NCBI GenBank assembly: GCA_963846715.1
Contig: CAWJXA010000005.1
Location: 124,001 to 188,000, forward strand
Reading direction: 5' to 3'
DNA length: 64,000 bases
Origin: Bog-257 sp963846715
Lineage (GTDB): Bacteria; Acidobacteriota; Terriglobia; Terriglobales; Acidobacteriaceae
The notes under the pieces are model-generated. The model ran no database searches, was not told the DNA's origin, and worked only from the letters and a program-made list of their open reading frames with translations. The number at the start of each line of letters is the position of its first letter. Position 1 is the first letter of the stretch. The position numbers were made by a program, and so were the translations under genes. Below, in pieces: positions 1-9,235 of this stretch.

Positions 1-101
1 ACACCGCTGGCCCCGGCAAGGATAGCGCGGCAAAAGGCCTCGTTTCCGATGCCATTGGGGCTGACCACGCCCATTCCGGTGATGACGACGCGCTTTTTCA
101 T
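1..101 (-). CDS. fabF: beta-ketoacyl-ACP synthase, N-terminal fragment
   Basis: Only the first 33 codons are in the window; the gene runs off the left edge. The visible start reads MKKRVVITGMGVVSPNG, the canonical N-terminus of FabF/KAS II-type condensing enzymes, which elongate acyl-ACP with malonyl-ACP in fatty acid synthesis. The catalytic Cys-His-His residues lie outside the window, so a KAS-like polyketide enzyme cannot be excluded. The ATG is at 101-99. The assignment to the beta-ketoacyl synthase family is firm; the exact paralogue is inferred. Confidence 0.75.
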   Translation of the reverse strand, partial: MKKRVVITGMGVVSPNGIGNEAFCRAILAGASG

Positions 102-144
102 GGAAGCAGCAATTAGCAGTTGGCTCTTAGCCTTTAGCAGTTAG

Positions 145-263
145 GGAAACTCTGATTAAGTTGCTCGATCTTTTCCTCGGCGGCTAAAGCCGCAATGATT
201 TTGCGAACTTACGGCACGGCTGAAGCCGTGCCCTTTCAAAGCCCGGACTTAATCAGAGCTTCC
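145..263. repeat. MITE-like palindromic intergenic element
   Basis: The element is bounded by a 17-nt inverted repeat with one mismatch: GGAAACTCTGATTAAGT at 145-161 and its complement at 247-263. Inside are two perfect hairpins, GCGGC-TAAA-GCCGC at 180-193 and GGCACGGC-TGAA-GCCGTGCC at 213-232, followed by CTTTCAAAGC. The inner half (about 178-243) closely matches 36376-36437. There is no ORF inside. The rest of 102-426 holds only tandem-like TTAGCAGTT/TAATTGCCA stretches (about 113-145 and 355-410) and no gene. Confidence 0.6.
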
Positions 264-426
264 TTAGTTCTCAAGCCAAACAGCAAAGGGCTTTTATTGG
301 CCTCGCCGGTGCCCGACTCGATGAGTCACACGATCTTACCAGCTATGACAAATCGCAAATTGCTAATTGCCAACTGCTAATTGCCAAGTGCTGATCGGCA
401 ACTGCTACTCTAGTACTCGAAGGACC

Positions 427-1780
427 TTGCTGCGAATCAATTTGTCACAAGGAATTTACATCTCGGTGCCGTTTTGCCGCACGAAGTGCAGTTTTTGCAA
501 CTTCGCCTCGGGAGTATTTTCGCGCGCAATATTCGACAAGTACGTCAGCCAGGTATGTGCTGAAATCCATGCTGCCAACGATATCGCGAGCGCATTGGGC
601 GGGCGGTTGGAACGCCAGGTGGACTCCATCTACCTTGGTGGTGGCACACCTTCGGTACTCGCACCCGATCAGCTGGAACGGCTGTTTGCGGCCGTCGGGG
701 CGACCTTCGAGGTTAAGCCTATGGCCGAGATCACGGTCGAGTGCGCGCCCGGCACCATCTCCAGCGAGATTATCGACACGCTCCTCGCCTGCGGTGTGAA
801 TCGTGTCAGCTTGGGCGTGCAGTCGTTCGTCGACAAGGAGTCTTCGTCGGTTGGCCGGCTGCATACCCGCGTCATTACGCTGGATGACATCGCGCGCTTA
901 CGGGCTGGCGGCATTGGCAACATCAGCATCGATCTGATCGCGGGTCTGCCGCATCAGACGGAGGAGAGCTGGAGTTTTTCCGCTCGCTGAAACCCTCGCC
1001 ACGGGCGTGCCTCACGTCAGCGTCTACATGTTGGAAGTGGATGAGGATTCGCGCCTCGGCACCGAACTACTCGCCGGGGGCAGCCGCTACCACGCCCACT
1101 TTGTTCCAGACGACGATCTCACCGCTGACCTCTATTTGGCCGCTTGCAAGCGTCTGGAGCAGGGCGGAGTGCGCCAGTACGAAATCTCCAATTTCGCGCG
1201 ACCGGTAACGCACGGGATCGGCGCTGCATGATTCCCGGCACAATCTCAAGTATTGGACCCGCCAGCCATATCTTGGATTTGGCGTGGATGCGCACTCCAT
1301 GCTGCCGGCGGGAGATGATCTGCGGGCGGCAGGGAGTACATGCGGTTCGCTTTGCCACGCCAGATTCGCTGGAGGATTACTCGGCGGCTGGCAAAGGTGA
1401 GGACTCGTTGGCGGCGCGTAGGCAACAACTACGTGGCGTCTCGTACCATGGTCAATGCACACGCGGCGCTGGAGGAGTCGTTCTTCCTGGGATTGCGGAT
1501 GAATCGTGGCGTTTCTCTGGCGGAGTTGAGAGAGCAGTTCAGCGATGAGGCGGTGAATCGTTGCGATGCAGTGATCATCGAGCTGGTTGCGGATGGACTG
1601 ATGGAAGACGACGGCAGTCGGTTGCGTTTGACTGAGCGAGGCCGCCTGCTCTCCAACGAAGTCTTCGGGCGATTTCTACAGGAAGACACGAACGACAGAG
1701 AGGCAGCGGCGCAGAAACCCCCTGTAGAATTTTGCTATGAGCAAAGCACAGGAAGATCGCGCGCGCCAGAAGTTCGCTGA
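427..1780 (+). pseudogene. hemW: HemW-like radical SAM protein, interrupted by frameshifts
   Basis: The reading starts in frame 1 with GIYISVPFCRTKCSFCNF, a CX3CX2C radical-SAM cluster motif typical of HemW/coproporphyrinogen III dehydrogenase-like proteins (haem chaperone). It continues with YLGGGTPS and GVNRVSLGVQSF. The family sequence then moves to frame 2 near 985 (HVSVYMLEVDEDSRLG), frame 3 near 1227 (SRHNLKYWTRQPYLGFGVDAHS), frame 1 near 1335 (VRFATPDSLEDY) and frame 2 again near 1440 (EESFFLGLRMNRG). At least four single-base indels are needed. A TTG at 427 or 442 is the likeliest start, because the upstream ATG at 367 lies in repeat-like DNA. Conserved residues survive in every frame, so sequencing error is as likely as decay. 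The 3' end is uncertain. Confidence 0.7.
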
Positions 1781-1877
1781 CAAGATGAGGGAAAAATCCG
1801 CGAAGGCGAAAGCAGCTCTCGCTGCGAAGAAGGCCAGCAAATTGGCCGTCCAAACGGAAACCCCTGCGAAGCAATGA
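1737..1877 (+). CDS. 46-aa Lys/Ala-rich basic small protein
   Basis: This short ORF runs ATG 1737 to TGA 1875-1877 and encodes a very basic, Ala/Lys-rich peptide beginning MSKAQEDRARQKFADK, with a repeated AKAALAAKKASK-type segment that should form one charged helix. Its stop overlaps the ATG of the threonine aldolase (ATGA, 1874-1877), which suggests translational coupling. Its start overlaps the presumed 3' end of hemW. I do not recognise a family. It resembles small histone-like or ribosome-associated tails in composition only, so no function is assigned. Confidence 0.5.
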   Translation: MSKAQEDRARQKFADKMREKSAKAKAALAAKKASKLAVQTETPAKQ

Positions 1878-2956
1878 ACGACAGCACCGTCGGCAACCAG
1901 CGTTCCACCGCTACCATTGATCTGCGCAGCGACACCGTCACCAAGCCTTCGCCGGCGATGCGCCGCGCCATGTTTGAGGCCGAAGTCGGTGACGACGTTT
2001 ACGGCGAGGATCCCACGATCAATCGCTTGGAGAAGCGCGCGGCGGAGGTTTTCGGACGCGAGGATGCGCTATTTGTGCCCAGTGGGACCATGGGAAATCA
2101 GATCGCGATTAAGCTGCACACCCATCACGGTGAGGAGATTATTTGCGGGGAGCGCGCCCATATCTTCGAGTATGAGATGGCAATGATGGCGCACTTCTCG
2201 GGCGTGGTACCCCGGACGGTGTCGGCGCAAGACGGCGTTCTCACCTGGAAACTTGTAGAGCCGAAACTGAAGAGTAAGAGCTATCACGGAGCAAAGACCG
2301 GCCTGATCTCGGTGGAAAACACGCACAACATGGCTGGCGGAGCGGTCACGCCGCCCGGCATCTTCGATGAACTTTGCGACCGCGCACATGCGATGGGCCT
2401 GCCGGTGCATCTGGATGGAGCCAGGGTATTCAACGCTTCCGTCGCCCTCGGCATCCCAGTGGCGCGACTGACGGCCAAGGCCGACACGGTCATGTTCTGC
2501 CTCTCCAAAGGACTGGGTGCGCCCGTTGGATCGCTGCTGGTGGGCAGCGCGGAGTTGATGGACCGAGCTCGCATCTACCGCAAGGCGCTCGGAGGGGGTA
2601 TGCGGCAGGCGGGCATTCTGGCTGCCGCCGGGCTAATTGCGCTGGAACAGGGGCCGCAAAAGCTGGCCGAAGATCACGCCAATGCAAAGTTTCTCGCCGA
2701 GGGACTGGCCCGGGTGGGCGGCATCAAAATCGATCCCGCCAAAGTGCAAACCAACATTCTGATGTGCGAAGTTTCCGGCACCGGGATGACGTCGTACGAG
2801 TTGTCGCAGGAATTAGCGAAACGAAATGTTCTGGCCAGCGGCTTCGGCCCGCAGTTCTTACGATTCGTCACTCATCTTGATGTAAGCCGCGAGCAGTGCG
2901 CGCAAGCGGTGAAGATCGTGGAATTAATCTGCGGCGCGAAGGTGCGGACGGCCTAG
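1874..2956 (+). CDS. ltaE: low-specificity L-threonine aldolase
   Basis: This 360-aa fold-type I PLP enzyme cleaves L-threonine/allo-threonine to glycine and acetaldehyde. The N-terminus IDLRSDTVTKPSPAMRRAM and the segment VGDDVYGEDPTINRLE are signatures of the GLY1/LtaE family. SGTMGNQIA forms the phosphate-binding region, VHLDGARVFN the pyridine-ring Asp region, and LSKGLGAPVG carries the Schiff-base lysine (about K212). Length is normal for the family. The ATG overlaps the stop of the preceding 46-codon ORF by ATGA, so the two are probably co-translated. The hairpin GCAACGC-TAAGG-GCGTTGC at 2963-2981 follows the stop but has no T-tract. Confidence 0.9.
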   Translation: MNDSTVGNQRSTATIDLRSDTVTKPSPAMRRAMFEAEVGDDVYGEDPTINRLEKRAAEVFGREDALFVPSGTMGNQIAIKLHTHHGEEIICGERAHIFEYEMAMMAHFSGVVPRTVSAQDGVLTWKLVEPKLKSKSYHGAKTGLISVENTHNMAGGAVTPPGIFDELCDRAHAMGLPVHLDGARVFNASVALGIPVARLTAKADTVMFCLSKGLGAPVGSLLVGSAELMDRARIYRKALGGGMRQAGILAAAGLIALEQGPQKLAEDHANAKFLAEGLARVGGIKIDPAKVQTNILMCEVSGTGMTSYELSQELAKRNVLASGFGPQFLRFVTHLDVSREQCAQAVKIVELICGAKVRTA

Positions 2957-3056
2957 CTGTGTGCAACGCTAAGGGCGTTGCGCCTGCCCTTAAGCATTTG
3001 AGCGTGGCATAATAAACACTAGCTTCCTGCGACACCGCATTGATAAGGAGGAACTA

Positions 3057-3428
3057 TTGCACCGCGTGCTTACGAGGCCATGGGTGCCAATTTTGGTAAC
3101 TCTTCTTGTGCTCACTGGGACCTCTCAAATGGCGTGGGCACACGCTATCCTGATCGAATCGTCGCCCAAGATACACGGCACGGTCACCGGTCCCAACATT
3201 CCCATCCAGTTGCGTTTCAACGTGCGCGTGGACGGCACCCGGTCGCGGCTGCGCTTGCTTAGCTCGGACGGCTCGCTGCGCTCTCTTCCCCTCGAGAAAC
3301 AGACCAGTCCCGACATCTTGCGCTCGGAGGCCACAGGACTGAAGCCCGGGCCCTACAAGTTGCAGTGGCAAGTACTGGCGTCCGATGGACACATCAGTAG
3401 CGGCGAAGTTGCTTTTACCGTGAACTAA
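3057..3428 (+). CDS. copC: CopC-domain copper-binding protein
   Basis: A 123-aa exported protein with a hydrophobic signal segment (about residues 8-28) ending WAHA, so the mature chain begins with His as in copper-binding CopC proteins. The CopC/YobA beta-sandwich follows: HAILIESSPKIHGTV, IQLRFNVRVDG, and the C-terminal WQVLASDGHISSGEVAFTV containing the conserved D-x-H. The start is TTG at 3057, preceded by a strong AAGGAGGA at 3045-3052. It lies 6 nt before copD, and the pair probably handles periplasmic copper or its uptake. Function is inferred from the family. Confidence 0.85.
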   Translation: MHRVLTRPWVPILVTLLVLTGTSQMAWAHAILIESSPKIHGTVTGPNIPIQLRFNVRVDGTRSRLRLLSSDGSLRSLPLEKQTSPDILRSEATGLKPGPYKLQWQVLASDGHISSGEVAFTVN

Positions 3429-3434
3429 TCATCC

Positions 3435-5075
3435 ATGTTGCTTAAGCTCGTCGATATTTTCGGTTATCTCTCGGTACTGTTGCGGGCGGGGACGCTCATC
3501 TTCCAGTCTCTACTGTTGGGCGGGGTACTGTTCACTTTCTGGATCGCCCGCCCGTCACCGGAAATTTTGGATAACAGCCTGGAAAAAGTGCAGTCTTCTT
3601 CCTTGCGCGTGCTTTGGATTGCTGCCATCGGGCTCGCCGTAATACAGGCGCTGTACCTCTATGTAAATTCCGCGGTACTCATGGTTTCGGCTGAGATCTC
3701 GCTGCGCGATGTTGTCGGAGCCAACTTTTTTATCTCCGGCAGCATTGTTTTTATTGCGGCAATACTGGTTGCGATACTGGCGACCGCGCGGGGTAGGAGT
3801 GCCGCGATATGGCTGGGCCTGCTGGTTGTCACCATACTGGCTGCGTCGGTGATGACGAATCACGCTGCCTCACGAATGGACGGCCGCACGCCTCTGGTCA
3901 TTTTCAGCTTCCTGCACGAATTGGCCACCGGATTTTGGATTGGCGGGCTGCCATTCCTGCTGCTGGGTTTATTCGTCGGCAAGACCAGCGCGACCCAGTG
4001 GCGTTTGACCCGGCGCTTCTCGCAGATTGCGCTGATGAGCGTGGTTGTCATTGCCTTCACAGGAGTGGCGCTCAGCCTTAAGTACATTGGGTCGGCGCAC
4101 GCTCTGTTCGGCACGGCTTACGGCGTGATGGTCTCGGCCAAGGCGATCATGCTGGTTGCCATGCTGGTCCTGGGTGGCATTAACTTTCTGATGCTACGCA
4201 ACAGTAGCGAAGGCCAGGTTGTGCCCAGGTTGCGCTATTTGGTTGAAGCAGAAGTCGGCATCGGTATCACCATCATCCTGACAGCGGCTTCGCTGACGTC
4301 GCAGCCGCCGGCGGTCGACCTGGTGAACGACACAGTAGACTACGCCCACATTGCCGCCCGCATGAAGCCTGAATGGCCGCGCTTGGCGAGTCCGGAACTT
4401 ACCCAACTGTCGTCCGCCTTTCCCAAGCCAAAGTTCGGCACGGTCACACCGGCTTCCGCAGCGGCCGCGTACACGGTCGACGGAGAACCTCTGTCGCGCA
4501 GCGAGGTGGCGGACAGCGAGTGGTCGGAATACAACCATCACTGGATGGGCGTGTTGGTTCTGGCCATGGGCCTGCTGGCGTTGCTAGCCAGGACGGGTCG
4601 CGCGAAATGGGCCGAGTACTGGCCGCTGGTGCTCATCGGAATTGCTATCTTCATTTTCGTACGTGGCGACCCCGAATGCTGGCCTCTGGGACCGCAAGGT
4701 TTCTGGATAAGCTGGACGAAAACCGAAGTGTTTCAGCATCGCATGGCCGCGTTGCTGTGCATTGCGTTCGCTATCTTTGAGTTGCGGGTTCGGCGGCGTC
4801 CATCCCACAATAGCTCTCTGGCCCTGGTGTTTCCGCTTCTCTGCGCTGCCGGCGGTGCGCTGTTATTGACCCATTCGCATTCGCTCACCAATGTTCAGGA
4901 GGAATTCCTGGCGGAAGCCAGCCATGTGCCCATGGGAATTCTTGCGGTGCTCTCCGGGTGGGCCCGCTGGCTGGAGATTCGCCTGCCTCCTGAAGACCGC
5001 ACCGTTCCCGGCTGGATATGGCCGGTCTGCTTCGCGCTGATCGGCGTCGGCCTGCTGAACTATCGGGAGCTATAA
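3435..5075 (+). CDS. copD: CopD-family copper transport membrane protein
   Basis: A 546-aa polytopic inner-membrane protein with about 12-13 hydrophobic segments. The central part (about residues 140-290) matches the CopD domain: FSFLHELATGFWIGGLPFLLLGL with the conserved His, then RFSQIALMSVVVIAFTGV and YGVMVSAKAIMLVAMLVLGGINF. The C-terminal part (about residues 360-546) is a second membrane block containing WMGVLVLAMGLLALLAR and several His residues (FQHRMAALLC, LTHSHS) that could be metal ligands. It follows copC by 6 nt as an operon. Role in copper import or homeostasis is inferred from CopCD families. Confidence 0.82.
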   Translation: MLLKLVDIFGYLSVLLRAGTLIFQSLLLGGVLFTFWIARPSPEILDNSLEKVQSSSLRVLWIAAIGLAVIQALYLYVNSAVLMVSAEISLRDVVGANFFISGSIVFIAAILVAILATARGRSAAIWLGLLVVTILAASVMTNHAASRMDGRTPLVIFSFLHELATGFWIGGLPFLLLGLFVGKTSATQWRLTRRFSQIALMSVVVIAFTGVALSLKYIGSAHALFGTAYGVMVSAKAIMLVAMLVLGGINFLMLRNSSEGQVVPRLRYLVEAEVGIGITIILTAASLTSQPPAVDLVNDTVDYAHIAARMKPEWPRLASPELTQLSSAFPKPKFGTVTPASAAAAYTVDGEPLSRSEVADSEWSEYNHHWMGVLVLAMGLLALLARTGRAKWAEYWPLVLIGIAIFIFVRGDPECWPLGPQGFWISWTKTEVFQHRMAALLCIAFAIFELRVRRRPSHNSSLALVFPLLCAAGGALLLTHSHSLTNVQEEFLAEASHVPMGILAVLSGWARWLEIRLPPEDRTVPGWIWPVCFALIGVGLLNYREL

Positions 5076-5077
5076 GC

Positions 5078-5329
5078 TCACTCCATCGAGACGTTACTGC
5101 CGTCCGTAATCGAGTCCGCGACTGTCGCCGCTCCATCCGACCGCTGATATGTGACCTGACCATAGACGCCGTCGCTGCTATACAGGGTCAACGGATCGGT
5201 TGACTGGTCGGGCGCCAAATATCCGTTGAAGATTGTAGGCGGGCTGTTCGGGTCGCGCCCGGTATCCACGATGACCCACTGCCGGCTCTCGCCATAGGAA
5301 TTGGTAAAGGTCGCGGTAATCTCGGCCAT
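5078..5329 (-). CDS. 83-aa hypothetical protein, divergent from lipase gene
   Basis: A small acidic protein without signal peptide or TM segment, beginning MAEITATFTNSYGESRQW and rich in Thr/Ser/Asp and aromatic residues. The alternating pattern suggests an all-beta fold, possibly a small lectin-like or aegerolysin-like sandwich, but I recognise no motif. A perfect AAGGAG lies about 6 nt before the ATG, which supports a real gene. It converges with copD (2-nt gap) and diverges from the class 3 lipase at 5474, sharing a 144-bp promoter region. Confidence 0.6.
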   Translation of the reverse strand: MAEITATFTNSYGESRQWVIVDTGRDPNSPPTIFNGYLAPDQSTDPLTLYSSDGVYGQVTYQRSDGAATVADSITDGSNVSME

Positions 5330-5473
5330 GCTAGCTCCTTAAGTTTTCCCGGAGAAAGGTTTCACACCACTCTACTAGAACATTCTTTCTCAAAAAACCC
5401 ACGTAAGTGGATATCCTCGCGCTAACACTTGGCGTATGCTTCGTCAGCTTGATTGTAGGCAGGAGGTCGCAAG

Positions 5474-6367
5474 ATGGCCATTCCCTATAGTGCATCCAAG
5501 GTGGATCTTTATTTTCCTTGCCAGCGGGGAGAGTTCTTTCCCGATGGACTTCCGGAATCCGAGGCGGCGATTTGTGCCGAGATATCACGCCTTGCCTACT
5601 GTCGTACGTCCATGTCCGACTTCGCGATGGACCAGAAAAAGCTGAAGGCGGTGCTCAATAACATTGGATTTTCCGATCCGCAATGCTTCGAGACCAAAGG
5701 CTCGCCCAAGAACCGGGGATCTCACTGTTTCCTGACCAGCCACACCGGTCGCAAACTTGCGATCATCGCCTATCGCGGGACCGACGCCGACGATCCTTCT
5801 GATCTGGTCGACGATGTTGAGTTCCTGCATGAGGACTGGAAGCCAAAGGGACGCGTATTCACCGGATTCGCGACGGCGCTCTCGGAAGTTAAAGACGGAC
5901 TGGATAACGCGCGGCCGGGCATCGATGGCAAGCTCCTCATTACCGGGCACAGTCTAGGTGCGGCGATGGCAACCTTGTTGGCAAGTGCGTGGCTGTCGGA
6001 GTCACCTCCAGGCACACAGCCTCCCTCCGCCCTGTACACCTTCGGCTCGCCACGGGTCGGAGATGCTGAGTTTGTAGCTACTCTTGCGAATATCTCGAAT
6101 ACCCGCTACGTCGACTGCAGTGACGGTGTTACTCGTGTGCCCCCACAAATCATGGGTTACCAGCATCTCGGCGAGCCCCAATACATTGACCGTAACGGCA
6201 AGATCACGTCCAACCCGGGCGATGACTTCATACATGCAGACCGGCGCAGCGCCGTGGAAGAGTATTTCGAGAAGTATTTCTGGAAGCGAGGAAATGTCGC
6301 GGCCCGCGAACTCGCCGACCACACTCCGCTCAATTACGTTTCGGCTGTGATGGGAGTTCGAGCTTAG
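5474..6367 (+). CDS. class 3 (fungal-type) lipase family protein
   Basis: A 297-aa alpha/beta hydrolase of the Lipase_3 family (triacylglycerol lipase-like). The nucleophile elbow is LLITGHSLGAAMATLLAS with the serine in GHSLG (about residue 159). LAIIAYRGTD is the oxyanion-side strand, YTFGSPRVGD the conserved strand after the elbow, VDCSDGVTRVPP carries the likely acid, and DHTPLNYV the likely histidine. No signal peptide is evident, so a cytoplasmic or non-classically exported role is possible. The ATG at 5474 has AGGAGG 7 nt upstream. Substrate is unknown. Confidence 0.85.
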   Translation: MAIPYSASKVDLYFPCQRGEFFPDGLPESEAAICAEISRLAYCRTSMSDFAMDQKKLKAVLNNIGFSDPQCFETKGSPKNRGSHCFLTSHTGRKLAIIAYRGTDADDPSDLVDDVEFLHEDWKPKGRVFTGFATALSEVKDGLDNARPGIDGKLLITGHSLGAAMATLLASAWLSESPPGTQPPSALYTFGSPRVGDAEFVATLANISNTRYVDCSDGVTRVPPQIMGYQHLGEPQYIDRNGKITSNPGDDFIHADRRSAVEEYFEKYFWKRGNVAARELADHTPLNYVSAVMGVRA

Positions 6368-6592
6368 AGTTGCTGCGACCCCCATGCCGACTTGGTGGGC
6401 GCGGTTGCGTTACAAAACCGGAGGGGCTATCTCCATGCGACACCGTGAAGGTGATGCATGACGGCACAGCTCAGGTGACCCAGCACAAACCAAAATATCC
6501 CTTCCAGCACTCTCTTTGTTCTCGGAGTCATCCCGACATCATGCCACAAGTGCGGCTGTGGCCATGACGGAGTTGCTGAACAACTGATTGGC

Positions 6593-9030
6593 CTATTCGC
6601 TACGTAGCGCCTGCATGGGCTCGATCGAAGCGGCCCGGAAGGCGGGAATATAGGCCGCGATCAAGCCTGCGAGCGCCACCGCGATACAGACGAGCGTCAG
6701 CACCAGCGGATTGCGCGATCCTGTCCCGTAGAGCATGCTTTTCAGCACCGAAGCTGAAATCAGCGACGCAGCCATTCCCACAGCAATCCCGATCGCCAAC
6801 AGGATGGCGGCATCGCGCAATACCATTTTCAGCACAATACCGCGTCGCGCTCCCAATGCCATGCGAACCCCAATCTCGCGGGTGCGGCGGGCCACGGAAT
6901 AGGTCATGACTCCGTAGAGCCCGACCACGGTAAGCACCATGGCGAGTCCGGCGAAGGTGCCGAGCAGCACCATCGCAAAGCGCGGCTGCGAAAGTTCGCT
7001 GAACATCAGCTCGCGCATGGTGTGGACCTCGGTCACTGGCACGTCCGGGTCGATGGACGCAACCAGTTGGCGCATGGTCGGCTCGAGACTGCGCGGTTCA
7101 ACCGAGGTGCGTACCACGGTGTACAGGCAGCACCACGTGCTCATCTGTGCCGCGGACAAATACATGGCAGGTCGCATCTCGCGCTGGGTTGCCGAAAGCC
7201 GAATGTCGCCGACGACGCCAATAATCTCTTTCCATGGTGGCCCGCCGGGGTCCCCATTGCCGGCCCCGGGCTTAAGCTTCTTGCCGATCACATTTTCCCC
7301 AGGGAAGAATTTCTGTGCGAACGCCTGGTTCACCATCATGACTTGCGGCGCCTTGTCGTCATCGCGATCGGTAAAATCCCGGCCTTGCAGTATTGGGATT
7401 TGCATGGCGCCAAAGTATCCCGGCGACACCGGCGTGAGGTCGGCGAAAGGCTGCTGGGCTTCCGGCACCGGATGTTCCGGGTCTTCGAACGTGATGACGA
7501 CGCGATCGCGGGTCATGGGAAGAATGGTGACGCCGCCGGCCGATTGCACGCCTGGAATCGCGCGTACTTTCTCGAAGTAGTCACGATAAATCTCGGGTCG
7601 CTTCTGCTTGTATTGTGCGTCGGGTAATTCAAAGACGAAGGTCAGCAGATTGTCAGGATTGAAACCATGCCCGGTGTGCAGGAGATTCAGGAAGCTGGTG
7701 ATCAGCAGCCCGCTCCGGCGGTCAACACCAGGCCGAGTGCCACTTGCGCCACGATAAGCGAGGAGCGCAGCCAATTACGATGTGAGGTCTCGGTGCGGCC
7801 ACCCTCTTTGAAGGTCGTGACCAGGTCGGTCTTGGAAGCGGTAATGGCGGGAACGATACCGAAGATGAGCCCTGCCGCGAAGGACAATAGCACGGCGAAA
7901 GCAAGTACGCGCAGGTCGACTCCGGCATTGGCCGCGCGAGGCACGCTGTTTCCGATGAGCGCAAGCATAGCAGGCGTCGCAGCAAATGCCAGAGCGCAGC
8001 CAGCCAGACCGCCAATCGTGCTCAAGGCGAGGCTCTCCACCAGCAATTGCCGGATGATCCGCTTGCGGTCCGCACCCAAAGCCGCGCGCACGGCAATCTC
8101 ACGCTGCCGTTCGCGCATTCGCGCCAACAGCAGATTGGCTATATTGGCGCATGCAATCAGAAGGACAAGAGCCACTGCGCCCAACACCACCGCAAGCGCC
8201 GTCCGGGTGTCGCCGATCAGCTCCGCCAACTCGGTTTGCACTACGGCAGAATCGTGACGCGAGTTCGAATTGGGATATTGCTTCGCTAGGTTTGCCGCAA
8301 TGTGCTTGAGGTCCTGATCGACCTGGGCGACGGTCACGCCGGGCTTCATCCGTCCAATGGTGCTGAGGAAATGTGCGCCCCGCATTTTGGTCATCGGCCT
8401 GGGGTCGCTGGGGTCGTCATCGACCGCCAGCGTGGTCCAAATGCCGTTCTGAGGCTCGGTAACCGGAAAGCGGAAGGACGCCGGCATAACCCCGATGACG
8501 GTGTAGAGATCGCCACTGAGCTTAATGGATCGTCCCACGATAGAGGGGTCCGACCCGAACTGCTCTACCCACAGAGCATGGCTGATCAACACAACATGCG
8601 TACCCTGCTTTTCCTCATCCGGCGCAAAGCCTCGCCCCAATTCAGGATTCACTCCCAGCGTGGGCAGCAGGTCCCAGGAAACGATCTCGGCGTCGACGTG
8701 GGTAGGCCGTGCCAGTCCAGTCAGGGTGAATGAGTTGTCATGGTACGAGACCAGGTGTTCGAGGGTGCTGTTTTGGGCGCGAAAGTCGAAGAAATCGGGG
8801 TACGACATCGAGCTGGCTGCCGGATTTTGCGTGCCGGAAGACTGCGCGCTGATCAGCCGCTCCGGCTTGTCGTAAGGCAGAGGACGCAGGACCACCGCGT
8901 CGATCACGCTGAATACCGCCGTGTTCGCTCCGATTCCCAGAGCTAGCGTGATGATTGCGACTGCGGCAAATCCCGGTGACTTGAACATCTGGCGAACGGC
9001 GTAGCGGATATCGTCGACAAAGCTGCGCAT
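6593..9030 (-). pseudogene. ADOP-type FtsX/MacB permease, one frameshift
   Basis: The start MRSFVDDIRYAVRQMFKSPGF followed by ALGIGANTAVFSVIDAVVLRPLPY is diagnostic of acidobacterial duplicated orphan permeases. An N-terminal TM helix precedes a MacB periplasmic core domain, then an FtsX permease block (VLLIACANIANLLLAR), then a second core and permease block ending MQALRSE. The ATG at 9030 has GGGAG upstream and is preferred to one 31 codons earlier. The frame breaks near 7705 inside TAGAG|LLITSF, where one missing G in a short G run would restore about 811 codons. No ATPase gene is adjacent, as usual for this family; substrate unknown. Confidence 0.8.
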
Positions 9031-9235
9031 CAGCACTCCCTCGTGTAAACGGAGACTAGGTGCAATACCGCTGCCAGATGAGTGGCGTCGTAAGGCCCTG
9101 ATTTCCATAGTCGTTAGGATCAATCGCTGGGTGGTGCGGGGCGAGCAGTGTTCGTAACCGGACGCCTATGGTCACACCTGAACAGCGCAGAGGCGGACGG
9201 ACGCAGGGCTTTCGGAGTGTTCCGCAAGCTTCCGG

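Noticed and set aside
355..410. CRISPR-like or tandem repeat array made of TAATTGCCA/CAACTGC units
   Set aside because: Units are short, irregular and without spacers; it looks like degenerate simple repeats.
2963..2981. Intrinsic terminator after threonine aldolase
   Set aside because: There is a 7-bp stem with a 5-nt loop but no T-tract; it may equally be one of the intergenic palindromes.
6370..6567. A 65-codon frame between the lipase and ADOP genes
   Set aside because: Cys/Pro-rich random-looking translation with no ribosome-binding site; the 6368-6592 gap shows nothing else convincing.
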